Source: Bradyrhizobium neotropicale (GTDB lineage: Bacteria > Pseudomonadota > Alphaproteobacteria > Rhizobiales > Xanthobacteraceae). Taken from it: a DNA stretch of 64,000 nt. Positions 27,936 through 37,450 of the stretch are shown one piece after another. Where the stretch lies: assembly GCF_001641695.1 (NCBI RefSeq), contig NZ_LSEF01000034.1:1-64000 (forward strand). Reading direction: 5' to 3'. The position numbers and the translations under genes were made by a program. The notes below the pieces were generated by a model, which was not told the DNA's origin, did no database searches, and was given only the letters and a program-made list of their open reading frames with translations. The first letter of the stretch is position 1, and each line of letters starts with the position of its first letter.

Positions 27936-29447
27936 TCAGCTCGCCTCCGCCAGCAGCGACAATTGCCGGGGCTGCGCTTCGGTCTGGGTCTGGTCGGTAA
28001 GGTGGGTCGGATAGGCGCCGGTGAAGCAGTGGTCCGAGAATTTCGGATTGGCCGGATCGCGGCCGGGTTCGCCCATGGCGCGGTACATGCCGTCGATCGA
28101 CAGGAAGGCCAGCGAGTCCGCTCCGATGATCTCGCGCATTTCCTCAAGCGAATGCGTCGCGGCGAGCAGGCCGCCGCGATCGGGCAGGTCGATGCCGTAA
28201 TAGTCGGGATAGAGGATCGGGGGCGAGGCGAGGCGGAAGTGCACTTCGGTCGCGCCCGCATCGCGCATCATGCGCACGATCTTCTTCGAGGTGGTGCCGC
28301 GCACCAGCGAGTCGTCGATCAGGATGATGCGCTTGCCTTCGATCGCGGCGCGGTTCGCCGAATGCTTCATGCGCACGCCGGATTCGCGGATCGCCTGCGT
28401 CGGCTGGATGAAGGTGCGGCCGACATAGTGGTTGCGGATGATGCCGAGCTCGAACGGCACGCCGGAATGCTGGCTGTAGCCGACCGCGGCGGGCACGCCC
28501 GAATCCGGCACCGGCACGACCACGTCGACCGGTACATGGCTCTCACGCGCGAGCTGCGCGCCGAAGGCCTTGCGCACCTCGTAGACGGAGCGGCCGTGGA
28601 CGATGGAATCCGGACGCGAGAAATAGATGTATTCGAAGATGCAGGGGCGCGGCGCCATCGGCGGGAACGGCTTGTGGACGTCCTGGCCGTTCTCGTCGAA
28701 CACAATGACTTCGCCGGGCTCAATGTCGCGGATGAAGCGCGCGCCGATGATGTCGAGCGCACAGGTCTCCGAGGTCAGGATCGGGCAGCCGTCGAGCTCG
28801 CCGAGCACGAGCGGGCGGATGCCGCGCGGGTCGCGTGCTCCGACCAGCTTCTTGTTGGTCAGCGACACCAGCGCATAGGCGCCCTCGATGGCGCGCAGCG
28901 CGTCGATATAGCGCTCGATGAAGCGGTTGCGCTTGGACTGCGCGACCAGGTGCAGGATCACCTCGGTGTCGGTGGTGGACTGCATCATCGCACCGTTCTT
29001 CACGAGCTCGCGGCGCAGCGTCAGTCCGTTGGTGAGATTACCGTTGTGGGCGACCGCAAGGCCGCCGGCATTGAGCTCGGCGAACAGCGGCTGCACGTTG
29101 CGCAGGATGGTGGCGCCGGTCGTGGAATAGCGGACATGGCCGACCGCGACGTTGCCGGGCAGGCGGTCGATCACCTCGCGGCGGGAGAACGTGTCGCCGA
29201 CGAGGCCGAGGCGGCGCTCGGAATGGAAGCGGTTGCCGTCATAGGACACGATACCGGCGGCTTCCTGGCCGCGGTGTTGAAGGGCGTGCAGGCCGAGTGC
29301 GGTAATCGCGGAGGCTTCGGGGTGGCCGTAGATGCCGAACACGCCGCATTCCTCGCGCAGCGTATCCCCCTCCAGGTCGTCCTGAAGCTCTAGCGCGGCT
29401 GGGCCGAGATCGAGATCAAGTTGGGCGTCCTGGTCAGGGTTTCGCAT
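27936..29447 (-). CDS. purF: Amidophosphoribosyltransferase
   Basis: This enzyme makes 5-phosphoribosylamine from PRPP and glutamine, the first committed step of purine synthesis. A short propeptide precedes EECGVFGIYG, whose cysteine becomes the catalytic N-terminal nucleophile after cleavage. The PRPP loop RIILIDDSLVRGTTSKK is near residue 370. The ATG at 29447 is preferred; the frame opens at a TTG at 29474, directly against the cvpA stop. The order radA-cvpA-purF on one strand suggests a shared transcript. Confidence 0.95.
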   Translation of the reverse strand: MRNPDQDAQLDLDLGPAALELQDDLEGDTLREECGVFGIYGHPEASAITALGLHALQHRGQEAAGIVSYDGNRFHSERRLGLVGDTFSRREVIDRLPGNVAVGHVRYSTTGATILRNVQPLFAELNAGGLAVAHNGNLTNGLTLRRELVKNGAMMQSTTDTEVILHLVAQSKRNRFIERYIDALRAIEGAYALVSLTNKKLVGARDPRGIRPLVLGELDGCPILTSETCALDIIGARFIRDIEPGEVIVFDENGQDVHKPFPPMAPRPCIFEYIYFSRPDSIVHGRSVYEVRKAFGAQLARESHVPVDVVVPVPDSGVPAAVGYSQHSGVPFELGIIRNHYVGRTFIQPTQAIRESGVRMKHSANRAAIEGKRIILIDDSLVRGTTSKKIVRMMRDAGATEVHFRLASPPILYPDYYGIDLPDRGGLLAATHSLEEMREIIGADSLAFLSIDGMYRAMGEPGRDPANPKFSDHCFTGAYPTHLTDQTQTEAQPRQLSLLAEAS

Positions 29448-29474
29448 CTCGTCCGCGCCTCTCTCTGGGTTCAA

Positions 29475-30104
29475 TCAACGCGCCGCAGGCTTCTCGATCA
29501 GCTTTTTCAGGCTGTCACGAGCTGGTTTACTGTATCCGTCGCTGCCGCCCGAAGGCTGCTGCTCGGAATCAGCTTGATCATCATCTGGTTTGTTTTTCTT
29601 GAATCTCTTCAAGATGGTGTTCTCGGGGTCATCCGGCAAGAGCGACATCAGCCAATCTCCGGTTCCCTGGAGCACGACCCGGGACTTGGCCCCGGTGACC
29701 CAGTCCGGACGCTGCTTGTCCGGCACCAGCCAGGTGAAGAACAGGAAGGCGACCACGACGATCAAAAGGCCGCGAGCGAGGCCAAACAGGAAGCCGAGGG
29801 TGCGGTCGAGGGCGCCGATCCGCGAATCCAGGATCATGTCGGAGATGCGCACCGTGATCACGGAGACCACGATCAGGGTGCCGACGAAGACGCCGGCGAC
29901 GACGACCACGCTCGCGACCGTGTCGTTGTTGAAATAGGTCTTTGCGGTCGGCAGCAGCTTGGAGAACGAGTAGAGCGTCACGATCGCGGCGGCGCCCCAG
30001 GCTGCGATCGACAGGATTTCGCGCATGAAGCCGCGGACCATGGCAAGCAGGCCCGAGATCAACATCACGCCGAGCAGAATCAGGTCGAGGAGTGTAATCG
30101 GCAT
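29475..30104 (-). CDS. cvpA: CvpA family membrane protein
   Basis: A 209-residue protein with four hydrophobic helices in its first about 150 residues (MPITLLDLILLGVMLISGLL; FMREILSIAAWG and onward). A charged, probably disordered tail with KKNKPDDDQADSEQQPSGG follows. CvpA was named for colicin V production and is now linked to envelope homeostasis. It sits directly before purF, as in many proteobacteria. Confidence 0.9.
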   Translation of the reverse strand: MPITLLDLILLGVMLISGLLAMVRGFMREILSIAAWGAAAIVTLYSFSKLLPTAKTYFNNDTVASVVVVAGVFVGTLIVVSVITVRISDMILDSRIGALDRTLGFLFGLARGLLIVVVAFLFFTWLVPDKQRPDWVTGAKSRVVLQGTGDWLMSLLPDDPENTILKRFKKNKPDDDQADSEQQPSGGSDGYSKPARDSLKKLIEKPAAR

Positions 30105-30272
30105 CGGCTGGTCTGGTCCGCTCGTACTCTCAAAGGTGCTCAGCGAATCGGTGTTCTGGCCGCCGCCCTAAGTGAGGGGCAGACAATGCTCCCGGCAAGA
30201 CCGGAACCACGCAATCCCGTGCTGCTTTTGTGACGGCTGTATAGCGGCGGGGGCCGGGGACGTCACCTCCGG

Positions 30273-31718
30273 CTAACCCTCTCCACGGCGGAATCTTGCC
30301 GGTGTGGCATTTTTCTCTGCCGGCGCGTTCGCATCGCCTCGGCGGGAGCCGCGGGCGGCGATCTCGGCCACCAAGGTCGTCAGGCTGTTGACCGCGTTGA
30401 GCGCCAGCCCGGCGTCGCCGCCAGCCTCGCCCCGGGCCGATTCGGGCAGTACGGCGCGGCTGAAACCGAGCTTGGCCGCCTCTTTCAGCCGGGCAGGCGT
30501 CTGGGCCACTGGGCGGACTACGCCGGAGAGTGAGATTTCGCCGAAATAGACCGCATCCGTGGGTAACTGCGCATTAACCAGCGAGGACACCAGCGCAGCC
30601 GCGGCGGCGAGATCGGCCGCCGGCTCGTGGATGCGCAGGCCACCGGCGACGTTCAGGTAGACGTCATGGCCGGACAGCTTGACCCCGCAATGGGCCTCCA
30701 GCACCGCCAGCACCATCGAGAGCCGGCTCGGGTCCCAGCCGACCACCGCCCGCCGCGGGGTTCCGAGCGAGGTCGGGGCGACCAGCGCCTGCAACTCGAC
30801 CAGCACGGGCCGCGTGCCCTCGATGCCGGCGAACACCGCCGTGCCCGGCGTCCCGAGGTCGCGCTCGGAAAGGAACAGCTCCGACGGGTTCGTCACTTCG
30901 CGCAGGCCGAGGCCCGTCATCTCGAACACGCCGATCTCGTCGGTCGGGCCGAAGCGGTTCTTCACCGCGCGCAGGATGCGGAATTGCTGCGAGCCCTCGC
31001 CCTCGAAGGACAGCACGGCGTCAACCATGTGCTCGACCACGCGGGGGCCCGCGATCTGGCCGTCCTTGGTGACGTGACCGACCAGGATGATGGCAGCTCC
31101 GGTCTTCTTGGCGAAGCGGATCAGCGCCTGTGCGGAGGCGCGCACCTGCGTCACCGTGCCGGGCGCGGATTCCACCGTGTCGGTCCACATGGTCTGGATC
31201 GAGTCGATCACGATCAGCCGAGGGACTGCGCCTTCCGACAGCGTTGAGACGATGTCCTCGACAGAGGTTTCGGCGGCAAGCTGCACCGGCGCATCCGACA
31301 GTCCGAGCCGTTCTGCGCGCAGGCGCACCTGCGCGACAGCCTCTTCGCCGGAGATGTAGACGATGCGGTGGCCGGCGCGTGCCAGCATGCTGGTCGCCTG
31401 CGTGAGCAGGGTCGACTTGCCGATGCCGGGATCGCCGCCGACCAGGAGCACCGAGCCGCGGACAAAGCCGCCGCCGGTGACGCGGTCGAGTTCGGTCATC
31501 CCGGAGGACAGGCGCGGGGCGTCCGGACTTTTTCCCGCGAGGCTCTCCAGTGCAAACGTCCGTCCCTTGCGCTTGGAGCGGATCGACACCGGCACGCTGC
31601 CGGTCGCGTCTTCCTCGGCAAGCGTGTTCCACTCACCGCAGGCGTCGCACTTGCCCTGCCAGCGATTGTAGGCCGCGCCGCAGTTCTGGCAGACGAAGGA
31701 AAGCGTGTTCTTGGCCAT
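30273..31718 (-). CDS. radA: DNA repair protein RadA
   Basis: A 481-residue RecA-like branch-migration ATPase. The N-terminal zinc finger CQNCGAAYNRWQGKCDACGEW is followed by Walker A GGDPGIGKSTLL, the RadA motif KNRFGPTDEIG, and a C-terminal Lon-like domain with GLRIHEPAADLAAAAAL. All parts are intact and the length is usual. It precedes cvpA with a 168-base gap. Confidence 0.95.
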   Translation of the reverse strand: MAKNTLSFVCQNCGAAYNRWQGKCDACGEWNTLAEEDATGSVPVSIRSKRKGRTFALESLAGKSPDAPRLSSGMTELDRVTGGGFVRGSVLLVGGDPGIGKSTLLTQATSMLARAGHRIVYISGEEAVAQVRLRAERLGLSDAPVQLAAETSVEDIVSTLSEGAVPRLIVIDSIQTMWTDTVESAPGTVTQVRASAQALIRFAKKTGAAIILVGHVTKDGQIAGPRVVEHMVDAVLSFEGEGSQQFRILRAVKNRFGPTDEIGVFEMTGLGLREVTNPSELFLSERDLGTPGTAVFAGIEGTRPVLVELQALVAPTSLGTPRRAVVGWDPSRLSMVLAVLEAHCGVKLSGHDVYLNVAGGLRIHEPAADLAAAAALVSSLVNAQLPTDAVYFGEISLSGVVRPVAQTPARLKEAAKLGFSRAVLPESARGEAGGDAGLALNAVNSLTTLVAEIAARGSRRGDANAPAEKNATPARFRRGEG

Positions 31719-31929
31719 GGGAGAGCGAGTCGGAGGGTTTCAGATTTGCTGATAGCACGGAACGGGAAGCCGGGAGCGCGTTTGCCGGCCCGTCACCGGC
31801 GTCGCCCGCGCAGGTCAATATCGCAATTCAAGCGATTGGATACACCCTTTGTTAGCTCTGCGCGGCCGTAACCAACCGGATTTTGCGAAGTGTTAGCGGA
31901 CGCGGGGCCAACCTCGGAACCAATTCGGG

Positions 31930-33099
31930 GTGGCGAAGAGAACGATGAGATTCCTGCGCATATTGCTGGCCGTGAGCCTGGCCTGCGGCGTTCTTGCGCC
32001 CGCCGGCGGTGCCGTTGCGGCCGAGGGAAAGCCCCTCAACATCGTCTTCGTCAATCCGGGCAAGACCGGCGAGGTCTTCTGGGACATGGTCTCGCAGACC
32101 ATGCAGGCGGCCGGGCGCAAGCTCAATGCGAAGGTCGAGGTGCTGACCAGCGAGCGAAACTACCGCACCATGCAGGAACTCGGCCTCGCCGTGCTCGCCC
32201 GTGCCGAGAAGCCCGATTTCCTCATCCTGTCCAACGAAGAATCCGCGGCGGTCCCGATCGTGGAGGCGGCCGAAATCGCTGGCGTCAAGACGCTGCTGCT
32301 GTCGAACACGCTGATCGGCGAGGATGCGGCGCGCCTGGGGCCGCCGCGCGAAAAGCTCAAGACCTGGCTCGGCGACATCACGACTGACCTCACGACAGCG
32401 GGCGCGCGCATGGCGAATGCGCTGATCGGCGCGGCGCGTGCTCGGAAATGGCAGAGCTCGGACGGCAGGATCCACATTCTCGGAATCGGCGGCGACGAGA
32501 TCACGCCGGCCTCGATCGCCCGCAACGCCGGTCTGGACCTCGCCGTGGCGGCCGCGCCCGACGTGGTGGTGGACCGGATGCTGTTCGCCAACTGGACGCA
32601 ATCGGAGGCCGAGCACGTCACGGCCAATTATCTGAACTGGGCCTCCCGCAAGGGCATCCGTCCCGCCGGCATATGGGCCGGAAACGATCCGATGGCGCTG
32701 GGAGCGCTCAACGCACTGGCGGCCGCCGGCCTCGCGCCGGGCCGGGACATCGAGGTGGTCGGCCTCAATTGGTCGGAGGACGCCCTGCGCGAGATCAAGG
32801 TGGGCCGTCTGCTCCTGACCGACGGCGGCCACTTCCTGCTCGGCGGCTGGTCGATCGTCCTGCTGCGCGACTACGCCGACGGCTGCGATTTCGCGGCGGC
32901 TTCACCCCATGTCGAGGTCAAGACATCAGCGGTGACGCGCAACAACCTCGTCTCCGTCAGCGCCCTGATCAGGACGCGCGCCTTCGAGCGTATCGACTTC
33001 GCGCGCTTCAGAGCCAAGGCCGGCGCCTGCGGCCGTTATGACTTCTCCATCGACGCGCTCATCTCGTCGCTGTCTCCTGCGAACGGCGCCGGTGAATGA
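31930..33099 (+). CDS. Periplasmic sugar-type binding protein paired with a GGDEF-EAL protein
   Basis: A 389-residue secreted type I binding protein (Peripla_BP_4, LuxP/RbsB group). The signal peptide ends near GAVAAEGK. The mature part begins LNIVFVNPGKTGEVFWDMVSQ, has the domain-crossover ASRKGIRPAGIWAGNDPMALGAL and ends near DALISSLSP. GTG 31930 or ATG 31945 could start it. Its stop overlaps the next gene by 4 bases and no transporter genes are near. That arrangement suggests a ligand sensor for the membrane GGDEF-EAL protein, as LuxP serves LuxQ. Confidence 0.82.
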   Translation: MAKRTMRFLRILLAVSLACGVLAPAGGAVAAEGKPLNIVFVNPGKTGEVFWDMVSQTMQAAGRKLNAKVEVLTSERNYRTMQELGLAVLARAEKPDFLILSNEESAAVPIVEAAEIAGVKTLLLSNTLIGEDAARLGPPREKLKTWLGDITTDLTTAGARMANALIGAARARKWQSSDGRIHILGIGGDEITPASIARNAGLDLAVAAAPDVVVDRMLFANWTQSEAEHVTANYLNWASRKGIRPAGIWAGNDPMALGALNALAAAGLAPGRDIEVVGLNWSEDALREIKVGRLLLTDGGHFLLGGWSIVLLRDYADGCDFAAASPHVEVKTSAVTRNNLVSVSALIRTRAFERIDFARFRAKAGACGRYDFSIDALISSLSPANGAGE

Positions 33100-35168
33100 T
33101 GAAGAAAGACGACGCGATGACCGATCCGGATCGAGCCGGGCAAGCGAGGCCCGCGGCTTCGCGCTCGGTCGTCCGTGCGATGATCTGGGCCACGGTGCCC
33201 GTGCTGCTGCTGGTTCAGCTGCTCGCCTCGGCCGGCGTCGAGGTCTCGAGCTTCTGGTCGCAGATCAGGCAGCTCGACGCCCGCATCGCCCGGGTTGCCG
33301 ACAGCCGCGCCGAGCTCATCGCCGAGCCGCTCTGGAAGATGCGCTATGAGCAGGTCACGAGCGTGCTCGACGAGATCATGCACGACGAGTCGATCTCTGC
33401 CGCAGCCGTCTATGACGACACCGGCGCTGCCATTGCCCGCGTGGTGGCGCGGCCGACCGGCCAGGCGGTCGCGGAGGTCTCGCGTCCCATCAAGTACAGC
33501 AACGGCAACATCGCCGTTCAGGCCGGCCGGATCGCGATCGCCTATTCCTATTCCTCGCTCTATGCGGATGCGGGCAGCCGGCTGATGATGCTTCTCGTCG
33601 TCGGCGTGCTGGCGACGCTTGCGACCGTGATCGCGATGCGGATTTCGGCGAACGTCTTCATCGGCGGGCCGCTCGCCGCCATGATGTCGGCGATCCAGCG
33701 CAGCAAGCAGGACGGCCGCGCCTATCCGGCCGATGTCCGCGCCTCGAACGAGTTCGGCCAGCTTGCGCAGGCCTTCAACGCCATGCAGCACACGACGTCC
33801 GGCGCGCTCGACCGCCTCGGCCACATGGCCTCGCACGATCCTCTCACCGGCTTGCCAAACCGCCGCTCCCTGACCGAGCGCCTTGTCGTCCTGAGCAGCG
33901 AGGCCGGTTCGCACGATGCGCTGGTCGCGTTCTGCTTCATCGATCTCGACGACTTCAAGGGCATCAACGACACGTTCGGTCACGATGCCGGCGACAAGTT
34001 CCTGATCCACATTTCGGAGCGGCTTCGCGGTGCGGTCGAAGCGGAGGATTGGGTCGCGCGGCTCGGCGGCGACGAGTTCGTGGTCATTCGCCCCGAGGTG
34101 ACGAACGAGGCGGCCGCGCAGGCGTTCGCACGGCGCTTGCTGGACGCCATTTCCGAGCCGATCCGGCTGCACGATAAGCTGGTGATGCCGCGCGCCAGCA
34201 TCGGCCTCGCCGTGCGCCACGCCGACGATCCTGAGCTGTCGCATCTGCCGGCGCTCGCCGACATCGCGCTCTACCATGCCAAGAGCAAGGCGCCGGGCAC
34301 CGTCGCCGTGCTGGACGAGGCGCTTCAGCGTGACTATCGCCGCCGCAGGGATCTGGAGCTCGCCATTCCGGCGGGCTTCGCCGAAGGACAGTTCGAGGTC
34401 TGGTACCAGAGCCAGATCGACCTCGAAAACCAGAGCGTCGCCTGCCTGGAGGCGTTGATCCGCTGGCGCCATCCCGAGCACGGCGTCATCGGACCGGCCG
34501 AGTTCCTTCCGCTGATCGAGCGCAGCGGCAACAATGCGCGGCTGACGCGCTATGTGCTGACCGACGCCTGCCGCGCCCTGCAGCGGCTGGCCGCCGCGAG
34601 CAAACCGCAGATCCGGATCGCGATCAATCTGCCGCCATCAGAACTGGCGGACCATTCACTCGCCGGCGATATCCGCGAGACCTGCACGCTTTTCGGCGTT
34701 GCCGCTTCGTCTCTCGAGCTCGAAATCACCGAGGGCTCGCTGATCAACAACATCACTAGCGCGTCCGAGACGCTGCGCCGCTTGCGGCGGCTGGGGGCCA
34801 CAATCGCGCTCGACGATTTCGGCACGGGCTACAGCTCGCTCGCGCACCTGCGCCGCTTTCCGCTCGACAAGGTCAAGATCGACAAGGCGTTCATCAGCGA
34901 GATCCCGGCCAGCGCCGAGGACAAGGCGATCGTCGGCGTCATTGCCTCGCTCGCGGACACCTTGGGTCTCACCTTGATTGCGGAAGGCATCGAGCGGGCC
35001 GAGCAGGCGCAGGCGATGCGCGAGATCGGGGTGAGGTTCGGGCAGGGCTATCTCTATCAGAGGCCGCAACCGCTCGATGCCGTGCTGCAATGGCTCGAGG
35101 GGCAGCCGGCACCCGAGAGGCAGGTACTTGCCGAGAGCCCTTCGGTCGTCCCCGAATTCGCTGCGTGA
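33096..35168 (+). CDS. Membrane GGDEF-EAL protein (c-di-GMP turnover)
   Basis: A 690-residue protein. Two membrane helices at about residues 31-52 and 168-190 flank a periplasmic sensor region, followed by a HAMP-like linker. The GGDEF domain (RLGGDEFVVIRP, with SHDPLTGLPNRR) spans about 245-410 and an EAL domain about 420-665. EAL residues look complete: EALIRWRHP, NLPPSEL, ELEITEGSL, DDFGTGYSSL, KIDKAF and GQGYLYQRP. The usual I-site arginine before GGDEF is replaced (EAEDWVARLGGDEF), so product inhibition is probably lost. It is coupled to the upstream binding-protein gene. Confidence 0.9.
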   Translation: MMKKDDAMTDPDRAGQARPAASRSVVRAMIWATVPVLLLVQLLASAGVEVSSFWSQIRQLDARIARVADSRAELIAEPLWKMRYEQVTSVLDEIMHDESISAAAVYDDTGAAIARVVARPTGQAVAEVSRPIKYSNGNIAVQAGRIAIAYSYSSLYADAGSRLMMLLVVGVLATLATVIAMRISANVFIGGPLAAMMSAIQRSKQDGRAYPADVRASNEFGQLAQAFNAMQHTTSGALDRLGHMASHDPLTGLPNRRSLTERLVVLSSEAGSHDALVAFCFIDLDDFKGINDTFGHDAGDKFLIHISERLRGAVEAEDWVARLGGDEFVVIRPEVTNEAAAQAFARRLLDAISEPIRLHDKLVMPRASIGLAVRHADDPELSHLPALADIALYHAKSKAPGTVAVLDEALQRDYRRRRDLELAIPAGFAEGQFEVWYQSQIDLENQSVACLEALIRWRHPEHGVIGPAEFLPLIERSGNNARLTRYVLTDACRALQRLAAASKPQIRIAINLPPSELADHSLAGDIRETCTLFGVAASSLELEITEGSLINNITSASETLRRLRRLGATIALDDFGTGYSSLAHLRRFPLDKVKIDKAFISEIPASAEDKAIVGVIASLADTLGLTLIAEGIERAEQAQAMREIGVRFGQGYLYQRPQPLDAVLQWLEGQPAPERQVLAESPSVVPEFAA

Positions 35169-35176
35169 GTGCCGCG

Positions 35177-35905
35177 TTACGGTGACTGTGTCGCGTTCCA
35201 GAGCATGGAGAGCCCGGCCGCGATCATGATCGCGTCCATCACGAGGCGGAACACGTCCGGCTTCAGGTGCAGCACGAAGCGCTTGGCGATGAAGGCGCCC
35301 GACATCAGCGAGGAGCCTGCGATCAGGCCCTTGACGAAGACATCCTGCGTCAGAGCGCCGAACCGTTCGAAGGTCACGGATTTAGCGAAATAGAGTCCGA
35401 GCGATGAGGCCGCCTCGGTCGCGAGAAAGGCGCCCTTGGTCAGGCCGTAGAACAGGAATAGCGGCACACTGAGCGGGCCGGTCGAGACCACGATGCCGGT
35501 GAGATAGCCGATCACGGCGCCGCCGATCGCGAGGTGCCAGAGATTGGCCTTCAACTGGTGTCGCGCGAGATAGTGCCGGGCCGGCACCATGGCGATCAGG
35601 AACAGGCCGATGGCGAGATCGACGGCGTGCGAGGGCAGCGCCAGCAGCGTGCGTGCGCCAAGGGCGGCGGCCGGAACGCCCGTGACCGAATAGGCCGCGC
35701 AGGCCCGCCAGTCGACCTCGCGCCACCAGGCCAGGATCCGCGAAAAATTCGCCATCACGGACGCGACCGCCATGATCGGAACCGCCTCCTTCGGTCCGTA
35801 GGCATAGACCAGCACCGGCATCAGCATGATCGACGATCCCGTGCCGACGATGCCGGAAATGGTGCCGGCCAGCAGGCCGACGCTGAGGACGAAGAGGAAA
35901 GCCAA
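35177..35905 (-). CDS. TauE/SafE family permease
   Basis: About 242 residues with eight hydrophobic helices and TauE/SafE glycine-rich segments (GLLAGTISGIVGTGSSIMLMP near the start). The frame runs up to GTG 36016, but the first 37 residues there are not membrane-like. A TTG at 35905 with GGAG upstream is therefore preferred. It lies downstream of the catabolic operon on the same strand and might export an acidic product or by-product of it. It is only distantly similar to the TauE protein at 4295. Confidence 0.75.
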   Translation of the reverse strand: MAFLFVLSVGLLAGTISGIVGTGSSIMLMPVLVYAYGPKEAVPIMAVASVMANFSRILAWWREVDWRACAAYSVTGVPAAALGARTLLALPSHAVDLAIGLFLIAMVPARHYLARHQLKANLWHLAIGGAVIGYLTGIVVSTGPLSVPLFLFYGLTKGAFLATEAASSLGLYFAKSVTFERFGALTQDVFVKGLIAGSSLMSGAFIAKRFVLHLKPDVFRLVMDAIMIAAGLSMLWNATQSP

Positions 35906-36040
35906 GGGAACCGCTCCGGGAATCGGGGGAGTGTAGCCGGAGGAGCCTCTGAGGGCGAATGGTGGTGCCAGATGTTCGGGAGCGTCGTCTTGAAAATCGG
36001 GACGACGGTGAAGCACCGGAACTCGGTGTCGCCGGACCGA

Positions 36041-36958
36041 TCAGGCAAGAGACGAGAGTGCGCTCCGCTGGGGCATGCCGGCCTGCGCGCCACGCTTGAG
36101 GCACTTTTGCGCTGCGGCTTCGCACCCAACACGCATCGCTGCTTCCAGTGGCATGGTTTCACTCAGCACGGCGGCCAATGCGCCGGCAAAGGTGTCGCCC
36201 GCGCCGGTCGTGTCGACCGGCGTGATGTGCGGGGCGGGCACCCGAAGGCAGGTGCCGTCAGCCGTCGCGGCAAGCGCACCTTGCGCGCCCGCGGTGACGA
36301 TGCAGGTGAGATCACCGGCCTTCGCGAGATGACCGGCTGCGGTTTCGTAATCGGAAGAGGCGAGGCCGATGGCTGCGGCGGAATCGCGCGCCTCGTGCTC
36401 GTTGACGAGGAGGTAGTCGGTCACAGCGAGCAGCTCTGTGATCATTGGCGCAGTCACCTGCTCCGGAACCGGCGCGAGATTCCAGAGCACGGTGCCCGAT
36501 GCCGATTTCGTCCGACGTGCAGCCGCAAGCGACTGCGCGAACGCGACCTCCATCTGCAACACGAGGAGAGTATCGGCGGCGAAGAATCCGGCCGGAAGGT
36601 CTGACGCGCTGGCGGCCATGTTGGCGCCGCTGGCGACGGTGATCGCATTCTCGCCGGCACGATCGACCGTGATGAAGGCACAGCCGGTGGGCTCGTCGGA
36701 TCGGATGACGAGACCGGTGTCGACGCCGTTTGCCGCGAGGTTCTCGATCGCGTCGTTGCCAAAGCCATCGTGACCGACGCGGCCCGCCATCCGGACACGT
36801 CCAGCGCCTCCGATCCGCGCGGCGGCCACTGCCTGATTGGCGCCCTTGCCGCCGAAATCCATCCCGTAGGACGGCGCGAGCACCGTCCGGCCGGGGCCGG
36901 GAATGACCGGGACCTGCGCGACCAGATCGATGTTGAGCGATCCGAATACCAGGATCAT
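36041..36958 (-). CDS. PfkB-family (ribokinase-like) sugar kinase
   Basis: A 305-residue sugar kinase. GGKGANQAVAAARIG near residue 38 is the first PfkB signature, and DTTGAGDTFAGALA holds the anion hole and catalytic aspartate of the second. The overall pattern is ribokinase-like. The ATG at 36958 is chosen (MILVFGSLN); the frame upstream is not conserved in character. The gene follows the RpiB-like isomerase by 19 bases, so the pair would phosphorylate and isomerise a sugar imported by the adjacent ABC system. Confidence 0.88.
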   Translation of the reverse strand: MILVFGSLNIDLVAQVPVIPGPGRTVLAPSYGMDFGGKGANQAVAAARIGGAGRVRMAGRVGHDGFGNDAIENLAANGVDTGLVIRSDEPTGCAFITVDRAGENAITVASGANMAASASDLPAGFFAADTLLVLQMEVAFAQSLAAARRTKSASGTVLWNLAPVPEQVTAPMITELLAVTDYLLVNEHEARDSAAAIGLASSDYETAAGHLAKAGDLTCIVTAGAQGALAATADGTCLRVPAPHITPVDTTGAGDTFAGALAAVLSETMPLEAAMRVGCEAAAQKCLKRGAQAGMPQRSALSSLA

Positions 36959-36977
36959 GGCGCGCAGCCCCGCGAGG

Positions 36978-37424
36978 TCAGCCTTCCTCGTCCATGACAC
37001 GAAGCTTCTCGACACGGCGGCGGAAGTCCTCGTCGGTGGAGAATTCGGCGGAAAGATAGGAAGAAACCAGATCCACTGCGAGCCAGGCGCCGACGATCTG
37101 GGCGCCGATGCACATGACGTTCACGTCATCATGCTCGACGCTCTGGTGGGCCGAATGAACGTCGTGGCAGACCGCGGCGCGGATGCCCTTCATCTTGTTG
37201 GCGGCGATCGAGGCGCCGACGCCGGTGCCGCACACCATGATTCCGCGCGCGGCTTCGCCCGAAGTTACCTTCTGCGCCACGGCGCGCGCGATGTCGGGGA
37301 AGTCGACCGGCTTGTCGTCATAGGAGCCGACGTCGACGACCTCATGGCCGAGGCTGCGGATATGGTCGATGACGGTCTGCTTGAGCGGCCAGCCGGCGTG
37401 GTCCGATCCGATGACGAGGCGCAT
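36978..37424 (-). CDS. RpiB/LacAB-family sugar-phosphate isomerase
   Basis: A 148-residue isomerase of the RpiB family, which interconverts aldose and ketose phosphates. The opening GSDHAGWPLKQ, the active-site cysteine in MVCGTGVGASIAANK and EHDDVNVMCIGAQIVG are all family motifs. RpiB relatives act on ribose, allose, galactose or tetrose phosphates, so ribose must not be assumed. It lies between the binding protein and the PfkB kinase of the operon, after a strong hairpin. Confidence 0.88.
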   Translation of the reverse strand: MRLVIGSDHAGWPLKQTVIDHIRSLGHEVVDVGSYDDKPVDFPDIARAVAQKVTSGEAARGIMVCGTGVGASIAANKMKGIRAAVCHDVHSAHQSVEHDDVNVMCIGAQIVGAWLAVDLVSSYLSAEFSTDEDFRRRVEKLRVMDEEG

Positions 37425-37450
37425 GTGATTTCCTTTTCGATTGTCCTTTG

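Noticed and set aside
27795..29393. A 532-residue plus-strand frame opposite purF
   Set aside because: PurF motifs are complete on the minus strand, so the frame is a shadow.
33036..34481. A 481-residue minus-strand frame opposite the GGDEF-EAL gene
   Set aside because: The plus-strand protein carries intact catalytic motifs; the reverse product has none.
36978..37424. Housekeeping ribose-5-phosphate isomerase B and ribokinase for ribose
   Set aside because: The adjacent importer is of the polar-amino-acid type and a hydroxyacid dehydrogenase is in the operon; no ribose-type transporter is present, so a ribose assignment is not supported.
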